64,000 nucleotides of DNA from Pyrolobus sp964613695 (GTDB lineage Archaea > Thermoproteota > Thermoprotei_A > Sulfolobales > Pyrodictiaceae): positions 29,956-93,955 of the forward strand of contig CAZTIR010000001.1 in assembly GCA_964613695.1 (NCBI GenBank), read 5' to 3'. Below the pieces are notes generated by a model that worked only from the letters and a program-made list of their open reading frames with translations, was not told the DNA's origin and did no database searches. Of this stretch, positions 24,771 to 33,275 are shown one piece after another; the stretch's first letter is position 1, and every line of letters starts with the position of its first letter. The translations under genes and the position numbers were made by a program.

Positions 24771-26486
24771 GTGCCCAAACCCAGGAGTAGCCTTGTACGC
24801 GATGGTGTGCTACGCGCCCCTCACCGCAGCCTCATGTACGCCGCTGGCCTCGACCCGGAGCAGGTTTCGAGCGATAAGCCCCTCATAGGCGTGGTTTCCA
24901 CCCCCTCCACCCTCATCCCCGGCCACCTCCTAGCCGATAAGGTCGCCGAGGCTGTCGTAGAGGGTGTCGCGGAGGCTGGCGGTATACCGGTTAGGTTTGC
25001 GACGCTGGGGGTCTGCGATGGTATAGCGATGGGCCACGAGGGTATGAAGTATAGCCTAGTCTCGAGGGAGGTTGTCGCGGATAGCATAGAGGTCATCGCT
25101 GAGGCTCATAGGCTCGACGGCCTCGTGGTGGTGACGGCGTGTGATAAGATGATGCCAGGCGCTTTCATGGCAGCCGCTAGGCTCGACATACCCACGGTGG
25201 TTGTGAACATTGGACCGATGCTAGCTGGCAGGGGTTTGAGGGGGGAGAGGATAGCCCTCGGCCACGTCTTCGAGGCCGTCGGGGCTAGGCTCTCTGGCAG
25301 GATGAGCGACGAGGAGTTGAAGAGGGTGGAGCTGGGCGCGCTTCCCACACCCGGCAGCTGCGCCGGCCTCTACACGGCTAACACCATGGCTCTCCTGGGC
25401 GAGGCTCTGGGCCTCATACTGCCCGGCACTGCTACGATACCAGCAGTCTCGTCTAGGAGGATACACGCCGCGCGCAGGGCTGGCCGTGTTGCGGTGAAGC
25501 TTGTGGAGAAGTGGCTTACGCCAAGAAAGCTCATGACGCGCGACGCCTTCCTAAACGCTATCGCCGTTGATGTGGCCACCGGCGGCTCTACCAATGCCGT
25601 CCTACACCTCCTCGCCATAGCCGAGGAGGCCGACGTCAAGATATCGCTCGGGGACTTCGACGAGGTGTCGAAGAAGACCCCGTGGGTTGCGAACCTCGAG
25701 CCCGGGGGCCACTACTACCTCGAGGATCTGGATGCCGTTGGCGGGGTCCCGGTGATAGCGAAGGTGTTGGCGGAGAAAGGGGTCTTCAACCTAGGCGTCA
25801 TGGCGGCCGATGGGAGGACGTGGAGGGAGATTGTCGAGAAGGCTCCCGACCCCGACGGCGAGGTGGTTAAGAGCGCCTCGCAGCCCATCCAGCCCACCGG
25901 CTCCCTGCGAGTGCTCTACGGTAGCCTCGCCCCCGAGGGAGCTGTGCTGAAGCTGGCTAGGGTGGAGAGGCTCACCTTCCGGGGCAGGGCGAGGGTCTTC
26001 AACAGCGAGGAGGAGGCTATACGGGCGGTGGAGGAGGGGCGTATCGAGAAGGGGGACGTCATCGTGATTAGATACGAGGGGCCGGCTGGAGGACCCGGCA
26101 TGAGGGAGATGCTGCAGGTGACGGCGGCTGTAGTCGGAGCCGGGCTAGGCCCCCACGTGGCCATGGTCACTGATGGGAGGTTCAGCGGGGCCACAAGGGG
26201 CCTCATGGTGGGCCACGTTAGCCCCGAGGCTATGGTGGGAGGCCCCATAGCCCTAGTCGAGGATGGGGACGAGATACTCATAGACGTAAAGGAGGGTAGG
26301 CTAGACCTGCTGGTCGACGAGGAGGAGCTTAGAGAGAGGAGGGCGAGGTGGAGGCCCCCCGAGGAGAAGGTGAAGTACCTGGCGGAGAAGGCGGCGCGTA
26401 ACAGCGTGCTCTACCGCTACCACCTCCTAGCCTGCAGCGCCTCGAGGGGAGCGGTGCTAAAGTGCCCGAAGAAGCCGGTGGCTTGA
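24771..26486 (+). CDS. ilvD: dihydroxy-acid dehydratase
   Basis: 571 residues. It dehydrates 2,3-dihydroxy-isovalerate and its isoleucine analogue. The Fe-S ligands are seen in LGVCDGIAMGH, VVTACDKMMPG and LPTPGSCAGLYTANTM. The C-terminal catalytic region reads VIVIRYEGPAGGPGMREM and TDGRFSGATRGLMVGHVSPEA. The length is normal. The start is GTG at 24771, 45 nt after leuA, so leuA-ilvD look like one transcript facing away from ilvB-ilvN. Confidence 0.96.
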   Translation: MPKPRSSLVRDGVLRAPHRSLMYAAGLDPEQVSSDKPLIGVVSTPSTLIPGHLLADKVAEAVVEGVAEAGGIPVRFATLGVCDGIAMGHEGMKYSLVSREVVADSIEVIAEAHRLDGLVVVTACDKMMPGAFMAAARLDIPTVVVNIGPMLAGRGLRGERIALGHVFEAVGARLSGRMSDEELKRVELGALPTPGSCAGLYTANTMALLGEALGLILPGTATIPAVSSRRIHAARRAGRVAVKLVEKWLTPRKLMTRDAFLNAIAVDVATGGSTNAVLHLLAIAEEADVKISLGDFDEVSKKTPWVANLEPGGHYYLEDLDAVGGVPVIAKVLAEKGVFNLGVMAADGRTWREIVEKAPDPDGEVVKSASQPIQPTGSLRVLYGSLAPEGAVLKLARVERLTFRGRARVFNSEEEAIRAVEEGRIEKGDVIVIRYEGPAGGPGMREMLQVTAAVVGAGLGPHVAMVTDGRFSGATRGLMVGHVSPEAMVGGPIALVEDGDEILIDVKEGRLDLLVDEEELRERRARWRPPEEKVKYLAEKAARNSVLYRYHLLACSASRGAVLKCPKKPVA

Positions 26487-26556
26487 GAGGCTCGGCTCCT
26501 GCCGGACTCTTCACCGGCCAACAGGCCTCGGTTGGTGGGACCAAGCTCCTCACAGC

Positions 26557-27150
26557 CTAGGGGCTGTACTCCGCGTAGAGCACCGTATAGCCCTTCTTCC
26601 TCGCGAGAACCTCGAAACCCCCGAAAACCTGCTCCATGAGCCTCGCTATCCTCTCGGCGCCCTTCCGGAGAACCATCTGCAGGCTACCACCCTCCACCAG
26701 GTGCCCCGGAGCCTCCCTGACAATAGCCTCGACCACCCTCATGCCAGCCGCTAGCGGCGGATTAGAGAATATGGCGTTGAACCTCAGACCCTTAACCGGC
26801 TCGTACAGGTTACCCTGCAGGACCACTACGCGATCCTCCACCCGGTTCAGCCTAGCGTTATACCTCGCGAGCTCAACCGCCCGGGGGTTGATATCGATCA
26901 TGTAGACGCGTAGGCGGGGGTTGAGCTTCGCCAACGTAACGCCTATGACGCCGTACCCGCAGCCCATGTCGAGTACAACCCCCTCCTCGGGGATCCTAGC
27001 GTACTCCAGGAGTAGCTTCGTGCCCTCATCAACCTCGTCGGCCGAGAACACGTCGCCCGACACCTTGAACTCCACGCCAACGCCGCGGATGACGTCGCTG
27101 ATTACCCATGTCCCGCGGTACCGCCTAGGCCTCTTATAGTAGTGGCTCAG
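26557..27150 (-). CDS. class I SAM-dependent methyltransferase (MJ0882/RsmC-like), apparent CTG start
   Basis: About 197 residues if it starts at CTG 27150-27148. The core shows GVVLDMGCGYGVIGVTLAKL (SAM-binding), MIDINPRAVELARYNARLN, and the catalytic-type FNAIFSNPPLAAG. The first ATG/GTG/TTG codon in frame is only GTG 27075, which would delete the N-terminal block LSHYYKRPRRYRGTWVISDVIRG. That block matches the HYYxxxP start of archaeal relatives, which are about 197 residues. No ATG, GTG or TTG lies between the upstream in-frame TAG and 27075. The CTG overlaps the EamA gene's TGA as CTGA, imitating the common ATGA coupling. The substrate is probably RNA. Confidence 0.85.
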   Translation of the reverse strand: MSHYYKRPRRYRGTWVISDVIRGVGVEFKVSGDVFSADEVDEGTKLLLEYARIPEEGVVLDMGCGYGVIGVTLAKLNPRLRVYMIDINPRAVELARYNARLNRVEDRVVVLQGNLYEPVKGLRFNAIFSNPPLAAGMRVVEAIVREAPGHLVEGGSLQMVLRKGAERIARLMEQVFGGFEVLARKKGYTVLYAEYSP

Positions 27151-28043
27151 GGCCCACCCCTGGAGCGTATCCTGAGAGACTCCCTATAACCCGTTATAAA
27201 CGCGCTCGCGATGACGAGAGCCGCGCCAATCCACTGGAGTGGTTCAAGGCTCTCACCCAGCAGCGCCACTGAGAGGAGGAGGGCTGCAAGCGGCAGGAGG
27301 TTCACGTATATGTTTGTCGAGGCCGCCCCGATGATCTTGACAGCTGTTAGCCAAGCAAGGTAGGCGATGAACCCGGGCGCTACAGCCACGTAGACTAGGA
27401 GGAGCAGGATTGGGGGCTTTGAGGAGAGGGCTGCTATGCTGCCGGCCAGGAAGGGGGCCGCTATCGCGAAGTTCACGGGGGCTACGCTTAGTGTGCTCGC
27501 CGCAAGCACCCGTATAGGGTGTTCACCGGCAACCACCCTCTTCGACCATACCGTGTACACCGCCCATACTGCAACAGAAGCCAGCGCTATCAACGCCCCT
27601 ATGCCCGAGCCCGGATCCAGCCTCAAACCCTCATACTCTATGAGATAGACGCCGAGGAAGCCGAGGAGAGCAGCCGAGACCAGAAGCGCGTCAAGCCTCT
27701 CCATGCGCATTAGCCACGCGAGGAGCAGGGTCGCTACGGGAACCAAGCCGATGATTATAGCCACTAGGGATGCTGGCGCGAAACGCAGCGAGAGGTATAG
27801 CAGGTCGCTGAACCCGGTTATCCCGAGAACCCCTAGGGCAAGAAGCCCGAGCGTGAACCTGGGCCTCCCAACGGTTAGGGCCGCGTAGGCGTAGAGGAGA
27901 ATACCAGCCAGGAGCCAGCGTAGAGCGGTAAGCGCGAAGGGGTGCACACCGCTAGTCACTATCACACGAGAGGCTACAATGTTTGTAGCCCATAGCACGG
28001 GCGCCAGGCTGGCCAACAATACCCCGGCCACACGACTCTTCAA
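27147..28043 (-). CDS. EamA/DMT-family transporter
   Basis: 298 residues and ten predicted membrane helices in two EamA repeats (about 5-140 and 150-285). The start VLLASLAPVLWATNIVASR and the pattern of short loops with conserved Pro and Gly are typical of drug/metabolite transporters. The repeat boundary lies near LRLDPGSGIG. The substrate is unknown. It overlaps the methyltransferase gene downstream and the cbf5 gene upstream by 4 nt, so it is in the ribosomal superoperon's tail. Confidence 0.88.
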   Translation of the reverse strand: MKSRVAGVLLASLAPVLWATNIVASRVIVTSGVHPFALTALRWLLAGILLYAYAALTVGRPRFTLGLLALGVLGITGFSDLLYLSLRFAPASLVAIIIGLVPVATLLLAWLMRMERLDALLVSAALLGFLGVYLIEYEGLRLDPGSGIGALIALASVAVWAVYTVWSKRVVAGEHPIRVLAASTLSVAPVNFAIAAPFLAGSIAALSSKPPILLLLVYVAVAPGFIAYLAWLTAVKIIGAASTNIYVNLLPLAALLLSVALLGESLEPLQWIGAALVIASAFITGYRESLRIRSRGGP

Positions 28044-29164
28044 GACGATCTCCTCTTCCTCCTCGCCGGTCTAGGCGTCCTACGCCTCTTCTCCCTCCTC
28101 TCCTCACCCTCTCCTTTAGCCTCACCCTCCTTCCTCCTCTTCCACATCCTGGGATAGACACCGGGCTTCATGACAACACGTTGTATCCTAAACGCTATGC
28201 CCTTCTCGGCCTTAGCAACCTGCTCCGCATCCATAGCAGCCTTCGCTATGGCCACCAGCTCCCCTTTGAGAGTGAAGATGGCCACTATATCACCCTTCCT
28301 TATGTGAGCGTGTAGCCTAGCTATACCCGGGACCGCGAGATGCGCCCCATGAGCTATAGCGTCCACGGCAGAGTCCCTAACAACCACCTTCTTCAGGTGG
28401 GCCACCGCGTACTCCATCGGGAGTATATACCTCCTTAGCAGATCCTCGCGCCCCTCCTCCTTCCAGGCGTAGAGGGCCTCGCTAAGCTCCTGGAGGCGGA
28501 CTAGCCCCATAGCCTCGCGGAAGGGGCCGCTCTTAGTCCTCCTCAACTCCCTCATGTGAGCACCAACGCCGAGATAGAGGCCGATATCGTGGCACAACTT
28601 CCTCATGTAGGTGCCGGGGTCGCAGTAGACCCTCATTAGGGCATAACGCCCGGTGAACTCGAGAAGCTCTATATCGTAGATGGTCTTGGTTCTAAGGCTT
28701 CTCTTCACACTGCTCCGCAGGGGAGGCCTCTGGTAGATAGTCCCGGTGAAGAACCTGATAGCCTCCACAAGCCTCCTCTCCTCGACGTCGCCGTGTAGCT
28801 GCATCACGCACACATACTCCTTCGGCGTGTGCACGACAAGCCCTATAATCTTCGTAGCCTCCTCGAGAGCTACCGGCAGCACCCCCGTGACCTTAGGGTC
28901 TAGTGTGCCACCGTGGCCAGCCTTGCTAAGCCCGAACATCCTCTTAATCCACGCCACAACCTCGTGACTAGTGGGCCCCGGCGGCTTGTCGAGGGGTATG
29001 ACGCCCATGCGTATATGCTGCTCTATCGGCCTAGCCCACGGCGGCGTACCGTAATCGGGGCTCGTATCCTCCTCCACCTTCACAATCCACTCGCTCTTAA
29101 CGCCACCGATCTCGTCGAGCTTCTGTATGAACTCGAGACCCTTTCTGGTGAGCTCGCTGCTCAA
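28040..29164 (-). CDS. cbf5: H/ACA RNP pseudouridine synthase Cbf5
   Basis: 374 residues. The TruB-type catalytic region is IPLDKPPGPTSHEVVAWIK and then SKAGHGGTLDPKVTGVLP, where the Asp in GTLDP is catalytic. The PUA domain (about 265-340) is evident in HLKKVVVRDSAVDAIAHGAHLAVPG. The long basic C-terminal tail (about 345-374) is Lys/Arg/Glu-rich. It makes pseudouridine in rRNA, guided by H/ACA RNA, and psi55 in tRNA. The gene ends the archaeal L14e-cbf5 arrangement and overlaps the EamA gene by 4 nt. Confidence 0.96.
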   Translation of the reverse strand: MSSELTRKGLEFIQKLDEIGGVKSEWIVKVEEDTSPDYGTPPWARPIEQHIRMGVIPLDKPPGPTSHEVVAWIKRMFGLSKAGHGGTLDPKVTGVLPVALEEATKIIGLVVHTPKEYVCVMQLHGDVEERRLVEAIRFFTGTIYQRPPLRSSVKRSLRTKTIYDIELLEFTGRYALMRVYCDPGTYMRKLCHDIGLYLGVGAHMRELRRTKSGPFREAMGLVRLQELSEALYAWKEEGREDLLRRYILPMEYAVAHLKKVVVRDSAVDAIAHGAHLAVPGIARLHAHIRKGDIVAIFTLKGELVAIAKAAMDAEQVAKAEKGIAFRIQRVVMKPGVYPRMWKRRKEGEAKGEGEERREKRRRTPRPARRKRRSS

Positions 29165-29242
29165 CCCCGTCCCCGGGTTCGGGTAGAGCAGGGCGGGTAT
29201 AAGCGAGAAGATGACAACCTACCAGTACTGGGAGTATGCAAG

Positions 29243-29452
29243 ATGGGAGAGGTATTCAAGCCGGGTATACCCCCAGGCCGCGACGTTGCACACCTGCTGC
29301 CACACCACTCCCGCGTACCCCCCGTGGCGCTGCTGGTGCCGAGATTCAGGCTAAAGTGCGTGAAGTGCGGGAGGGTCTTCGAGGACGTGATAGAGGCGTA
29401 TAGGCATCAAAACGAGTGCCCGGATGCATGCTTCAAGATAATGCTCGGTTAG
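29243..29452 (+). CDS. small C2HC zinc-finger protein
   Basis: 69 residues. The C-terminal half carries a clear zinc finger: CVKCGRVFEDVIEAYRHQNEC (Cys-Cys-His-Cys). The N-terminal part (MGEVFKPGIPPGRDVAHLLP) is short and Pro-rich. It is the only plus-strand gene within the 26.5-49.8 kb minus-strand block and sits between cbf5 and L14e; its stop overlaps L14e's stop by 4 nt. A nucleic-acid or protein-binding role is inferred from the finger alone. Confidence 0.7.
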   Translation: MGEVFKPGIPPGRDVAHLLPHHSRVPPVALLVPRFRLKCVKCGRVFEDVIEAYRHQNECPDACFKIMLG

Positions 29453-29748
29453 AAGAGGAGCCCCGGCTTCAACTGCACCTTTACACGCTCGCGCATGAAG
29501 TCGAGGAGCCCGGCCTCCTCGAGAGCCTTCTTGACCTCCTCGTCGCTCGCACCGGGCTTGATGTTTATCTTCTCCGGGAGAACCTCAATGTGATCGATGT
29601 TAGCCCTTCTCCTCTTCACGCCGCTAACATCCTTAGGCCCGGTTATCAGTACGAAATTCTCGTCTATGATGTCGACGATCACGCACTTCCTCCCCGCCTC
29701 CCTGCCGCGCAGCTTCACGCACAACCTGCCTACCTCGATGGCGGGCAT
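29449..29748 (-). CDS. rpl14e: ribosomal protein L14e
   Basis: 99 residues: an SH3-like barrel with EVGRLCVKLRGREAGRKCVIVDIIDENFVLITGP, and the KRRRANIDHIEVL helix/loop. This archaeal/eukaryotic-only protein of the 50S subunit is found in the expected place between cmk and cbf5. Confidence 0.95.
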   Translation of the reverse strand: MPAIEVGRLCVKLRGREAGRKCVIVDIIDENFVLITGPKDVSGVKRRRANIDHIEVLPEKINIKPGASDEEVKKALEEAGLLDFMRERVKVQLKPGLLF

Positions 29749-29789
29749 CTCGTACCCCCCGGGAAGCCGGTGACGAGCCAGAGCCCCTT

Positions 29790-30344
29790 TTAACCGCTAC
29801 GTGATAGAACCTTCTCGACAAAAGAGCGTATCACCAGGTACGTCTCCTCTATGCCGAGCTTCGACGTGTCAATTACAAGATCGAATATGGATAAGTCGCT
29901 TATATCGACACCATAGTAGTCGAGGAACCTTAGCCGGTGGAGCCTCTCCCTCTCAAGGGTCTCGCGTAGAGCCACGTTAACCGGTACACCGTCGCGAGCC
30001 GCTATACGCCTTACACGAACCTCGAGCGGGGCAGTCACGTATATCTTGACGTCGGCTACGTCACGGAGTATCCATGCTACAAGATGCCCCTCTATAACAG
30101 CCCCGCCCTTCAACCCAACCTCGTATGTCATCCTATCTATCTCGAGGTCTATGCTCGGGTCTGTCGCCGCCAACCGGTTCAACTCTAGGAGCGTTAACCC
30201 GCGTCGACGCGCGAGCTCACGGAAGAAGCCGCCGGCCGAGTAGAACTCTAGCCCGAGATCCTCGGCGAGGCGCTTAGCATAGGTCGTCTTCCCGCTACCG
30301 GGAGGCCCGCTGACAGCGATAACAGGGCCCCTTCTTCCGGCCAA
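29790..30344 (-). CDS. cmk: cytidylate kinase
   Basis: 184 residues, the short archaeal form. The P-loop is AVSGPPGSGKTTYAKRLAE, followed by LGLEFYSAGGFFRELA (NMP-binding region) and the lid RIAARDGVPVNVALRETLERE. It phosphorylates CMP/dCMP. It sits between L34e and L14e in the secY tail operon, as in many archaea. Confidence 0.95.
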   Translation of the reverse strand: MAGRRGPVIAVSGPPGSGKTTYAKRLAEDLGLEFYSAGGFFRELARRRGLTLLELNRLAATDPSIDLEIDRMTYEVGLKGGAVIEGHLVAWILRDVADVKIYVTAPLEVRVRRIAARDGVPVNVALRETLERERLHRLRFLDYYGVDISDLSIFDLVIDTSKLGIEETYLVIRSFVEKVLSRSG

Positions 30345-30358
30345 AAACCCACCCGTGT

Positions 30359-30682
30359 TTATGCACTCGTAGCAGCCTCCCTAGCCTTTCTAAGCTCCTC
30401 CAACTGCTTCACAATCTGCGTTCGAATAGTGAGCTTCAACACCTTCTCGAGGCACTCGTGGCAGAGGACCCCGCCGAATATCCTCTCCGGCCTCTTCGCG
30501 GTCTTGGGCAGCTTCCTGAGCTCAGAGGGCCTCAGCCTAGGCACGCCGTTCAACGGCCTACCGCAGAGCGCGCAACGGGCGGGCCCCGGCCTCCTAGGCT
30601 CATAGTGTACTACGGTCTCGCCTCCAGGCGTTCTAACGTACACTCTCCTCTTCGACCTCGTTCTCAACCCTGGCCTCGGCAA
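30359..30682 (-). CDS. rpl34e: ribosomal protein L34e
   Basis: About 107 residues, beginning LPRPGLRTRSKRRV as in relatives, where Met replaces the TTG-encoded first residue. Two zinc pairs: CALCGRPL and CHECLEKVL. TTG 30682 is chosen because GGGGGTGGAG lies a few nt ahead; an ATG-like extension to 30709 gives a Gly-rich, atypical N-terminus. It belongs to the 50S subunit. Confidence 0.93.
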   Translation of the reverse strand: MPRPGLRTRSKRRVYVRTPGGETVVHYEPRRPGPARCALCGRPLNGVPRLRPSELRKLPKTAKRPERIFGGVLCHECLEKVLKLTIRTQIVKQLEELRKAREAATSA

Positions 30683-30709
30683 CGCTCCACCCCCGCAACC
30701 CGACCCCAC

Positions 30710-31177
30710 TCAGCCACTAGTTCTTAACCGCGGCGGGGCCATGTAGATGAAGACGAGGCTTAGGAGTGATAGTAGAACCGCTTGCACAGCCGTGTACCAG
30801 ACTCCACCCCTATAGGGTATCGTGAAGAGGGGTATTGGGGCGGGTGCGGGGTAGAGGCGCGGGAATAGCTTCAGCATGACACCACTCGCCCCTATATAGG
30901 CGATGGTGTAGAGCACCCCACGCGCGATGGACACCCGGATCACGAGCCTACGGTGCGACGCCAGCCTAGCGTCTAGCAGTGCGGCCTTCCGTGCAGCCCT
31001 CCTGCCGCCCCTCCTGCGCAACGATACAATCCTCGCCCCACTCTCCTCGATAAACGCTATAGCCTCGAGGAAGCGCCTGGGGTCGAAGATAGACCAGAGT
31101 ATAGACTCGGCCGCGTAGAGGAGCAGGGCCGAGAACCCCATTGATAAAAACGCGAGTAGTATAGGCTCTAGGCTCAT
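30710..31177 (-). CDS. DUF106 / EMC3-TMCO1-like membrane protein (YidC superfamily)
   Basis: 155 residues. An N-terminal membrane helix (ILLAFLSMGFSALLLYAAESIL) is followed by a basic helical loop (RRFLEAIAFIEESGARIVSLRRR) and then two or three further hydrophobic segments. This organisation and its place between adk and L34e match the archaeal DUF106 family, distant relatives of YidC/Get1/EMC3 membrane insertases. It would help insert membrane proteins next to SecY, whose gene is two genes upstream. Confidence 0.85.
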   Translation of the reverse strand: MSLEPILLAFLSMGFSALLLYAAESILWSIFDPRRFLEAIAFIEESGARIVSLRRRGGRRAARKAALLDARLASHRRLVIRVSIARGVLYTIAYIGASGVMLKLFPRLYPAPAPIPLFTIPYRGGVWYTAVQAVLLSLLSLVFIYMAPPRLRTSG

Positions 31178-31181
31178 TCCT

Positions 31182-31805
31182 TCACCTCAGGCGATGTATC
31201 AAATCGAGTATCCTAGAGGCGGCCTCCTCGGGCCTCCCCTCCGGGTTCTCGACTATGAATACGCTACTGGCGGTCAACACGGCGCTAGCCATGGCGGCTG
31301 TCCTAGCCATCTGCATCAACTCTCTAAGCTCCTCGACACCACCCATATCCTCCCTATACCTCGTCTTATCCCTCTGCCTCCTAGCTATCACCAGCTCCGG
31401 ATCAGCCTCTATCACCACGATGCTATCGGGCTTCAAGACCTCTATAACGTGCCTAGGCAGCCCGGGCCAGTAGCCGGTAACCGTCTTGATAACACTATGG
31501 GTATCCACCACGAGAACGCCACCATCGCCGAGCTCCGCTGAAGCATCCCTGACTATAGCCTCGGCCGCCCACTTCTGTAGATCGAGCTGCGTCTGGAGAG
31601 GCAGCTTCCTAATCTCATCCCTATGCTCCACTAGACCCTTCTCCCTAGCAACCTTGAGCATATAGTCGCCGAAGTTCACGAGCTTGAGCTTCAAACCCTC
31701 CCTCGACGCGAGCTCCGTGAGCTTCGTGAGAACCGTGGTCTTACCCACGCCGGGGACGCCCGTCACTATCACAGTGGTGAAGGGGTTGCGAAGCTCTACC
31801 ATCAC
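31182..31805 (-). CDS. adkA: adenylate kinase (archaeal AdkA type)
   Basis: 207 residues. The P-loop is VIVTGVPGVGKTTVL, with KLVNFGDYMLKVAREKGLVEHRDEIRKLPLQTQ following and the VVDTHSVIKTVTGYWPGLP motif characteristic of trimeric archaeal adenylate kinases. It interconverts ATP, ADP and AMP. It lies directly after secY, the classic arrangement. Confidence 0.96.
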   Translation of the reverse strand: MMVELRNPFTTVIVTGVPGVGKTTVLTKLTELASREGLKLKLVNFGDYMLKVAREKGLVEHRDEIRKLPLQTQLDLQKWAAEAIVRDASAELGDGGVLVVDTHSVIKTVTGYWPGLPRHVIEVLKPDSIVVIEADPELVIARRQRDKTRYREDMGGVEELRELMQMARTAAMASAVLTASSVFIVENPEGRPEEAASRILDLIHRLR

Positions 31806-31845
31806 CTACACCCCCAGGCCATGCTCAGCCCACGTTTGAAAAGTG

Positions 31846-33225
31846 TTACTCGCCGAGAAGGCGGCGTAGCAGCGGGTACATCTCGAGGGTTCTCTCGTAT
31901 ATCAGCAGCTGGTAGAAGTTTATCGCTATGCCCGTTGCCAGCAGTAGACCAGAGCCGGTGCCGTAAGCCCCGAAGAAGTCAGCCACAACCGCGAGAGCGC
32001 CCACGATGATGCTGCTGAGGAGCGTGAGCGGGTAGATGTACTTGGCGAGAAGAGCCTCCAGTATCTTCTTGTTCCTCCTGAGACCCGGCACCTCGAAACC
32101 AGACTTGATGAGGTTCTCCGCCTGCTTGTCCGGGCTTAGGCCAGCGAGGTCAACCCATAGTTTGCCAAAGAGTATGGACAAGAGTATCCACGCCACCGCG
32201 CTGGTCACGTCGCGCACCGGGTCTTTAGCGACTTGTGCTAGCCCGCGTGGCGTCGAGATGTAATGCTGGAGGGCGTCTAAGAACTGGGCAACAGGGCCGG
32301 GCGCTAATGTCTTCGCTATATTCGTTAGTATGCCTAGATCAGCCACCAGTATTGCAACTAGGAGTATCGGGATGTTGGTCACGTAGATGAAGTTAAGCGG
32401 TATCCTAGTCCTTATACCGCGCAGACGCGGGCCCGTCACCGGTATCTCGACGCGCATCAACTGGAGGTACGTCAATACAACTATCAGCACAAACGTCGCA
32501 ATGAGGCCAACGAGGTCGGGTAGCGTGGGGTACGGGGATATTATAGTATCCTTTAGGTCGCCCATCCAGAGCCTCGGGATGAGACCGAGCGGGACCCTAA
32601 GCCCTGGCAACTCGTTTGGCGAGAAGATGAGGAGCACTATCCTCTTCGACACGCCGGCCAGGATGAAGAGGCTGAGCGCCGAGCCAATACCCCAGCCCCG
32701 CTGCAGCATCTCATCAAACCAGATGATTAGGAGGGTTGCGAAGACCAGCTGGGGGACTATCAGGAGCCTGGTAGCTAGGCCAGCTGTACACGTTCCACCC
32801 ACATTCCAGAACGCACAACCCGCTGCATAAGCGAGCGCCTCCAGAGTAGCGAATATCAGCGAGAGCGTCTTCTGCGCACCCATGAATATCTTCTGATCCT
32901 CTGGCTTAGTGAGGTCGAGCTTGATTACACCAGTGCCGATCAGCACCTCGAGCACGAGACCAGCAGTGACGATAGGGCCTATGCCTAGCGTCGCGAGTGT
33001 ACCAAAGCTTATACCGAGTATGATCTGGGCGAGGGCTAGAGACGGGTTACCCTGCTGCGGCCTGACGACAACACCGTAGAGTGGCACAACAGTCATTATG
33101 AAGTAGAGGACTACGACGAGGAAGGTTATGAATAGCCTTGTTGGCAGCGACGGTCTCCTAGCCGGCTTCTCGACAACCGGTATATACTTCGCTGCCGCTG
33201 CGAGCGCTTCTAGGATACCTGTCAC
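31846..33225 (-). CDS. secY: preprotein translocase subunit SecY
   Basis: 459 residues and ten membrane helices. Conserved segments: YFIMTVVPLYGV (helix 1/plug region), GIGPIVTAGLVLEVLIGTGVIKLDL, RVEIPVTGPRLRGIRTRIPLNFIYVTNIPILLV (cytoplasmic loop), and ADLGILTNIAKTL. It forms the Sec channel for secretion and membrane insertion. It is the head of the secY-adk-DUF106-L34e-cmk-L14e-cbf5 segment. A TATA-like element and a T-rich tract lie in the 50-bp gap after L15. Confidence 0.97.
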   Translation of the reverse strand: MTGILEALAAAAKYIPVVEKPARRPSLPTRLFITFLVVVLYFIMTVVPLYGVVVRPQQGNPSLALAQIILGISFGTLATLGIGPIVTAGLVLEVLIGTGVIKLDLTKPEDQKIFMGAQKTLSLIFATLEALAYAAGCAFWNVGGTCTAGLATRLLIVPQLVFATLLIIWFDEMLQRGWGIGSALSLFILAGVSKRIVLLIFSPNELPGLRVPLGLIPRLWMGDLKDTIISPYPTLPDLVGLIATFVLIVVLTYLQLMRVEIPVTGPRLRGIRTRIPLNFIYVTNIPILLVAILVADLGILTNIAKTLAPGPVAQFLDALQHYISTPRGLAQVAKDPVRDVTSAVAWILLSILFGKLWVDLAGLSPDKQAENLIKSGFEVPGLRRNKKILEALLAKYIYPLTLLSSIIVGALAVVADFFGAYGTGSGLLLATGIAINFYQLLIYERTLEMYPLLRRLLGE

Positions 33226-33253
33226 TATCGACCCCGAGCGCCCTACCCCGCGT

Positions 33254-33267
33254 CCGTTTAAAAACGG
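33254..33267 (-). promoter_or_regulatory. T-rich inverted repeat with internal TATA-like element ahead of secY
   Basis: On the minus strand CCGTTTTTAAACGG forms an inverted repeat (CCGTTT/AAACGG). It lies 30-42 nt before the secY start, so it could serve both as a terminator-like T-tract after L15 and as the TATA element (GTTTTTAAAC) of an internal secY promoter. Confidence 0.45.
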
Positions 33268-33275
33268 CTCTCTTT

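Noticed and set aside
29161..29205. Sequence resembling a tRNA T-arm (CCCCGGGTTCGGGTAGAGCAGGG).
   Set aside because: No acceptor stem, anticodon arm or D-arm can be folded around it; it lies between cbf5 and the zinc-finger gene, and the match is short and GC-biased.
28913..29242. A 179-residue extension of the zinc-finger protein overlapping cbf5.
   Set aside because: The N-terminal two thirds are antisense to cbf5 and look non-coding; the ATG at 29243 gives a compact zinc-finger protein.
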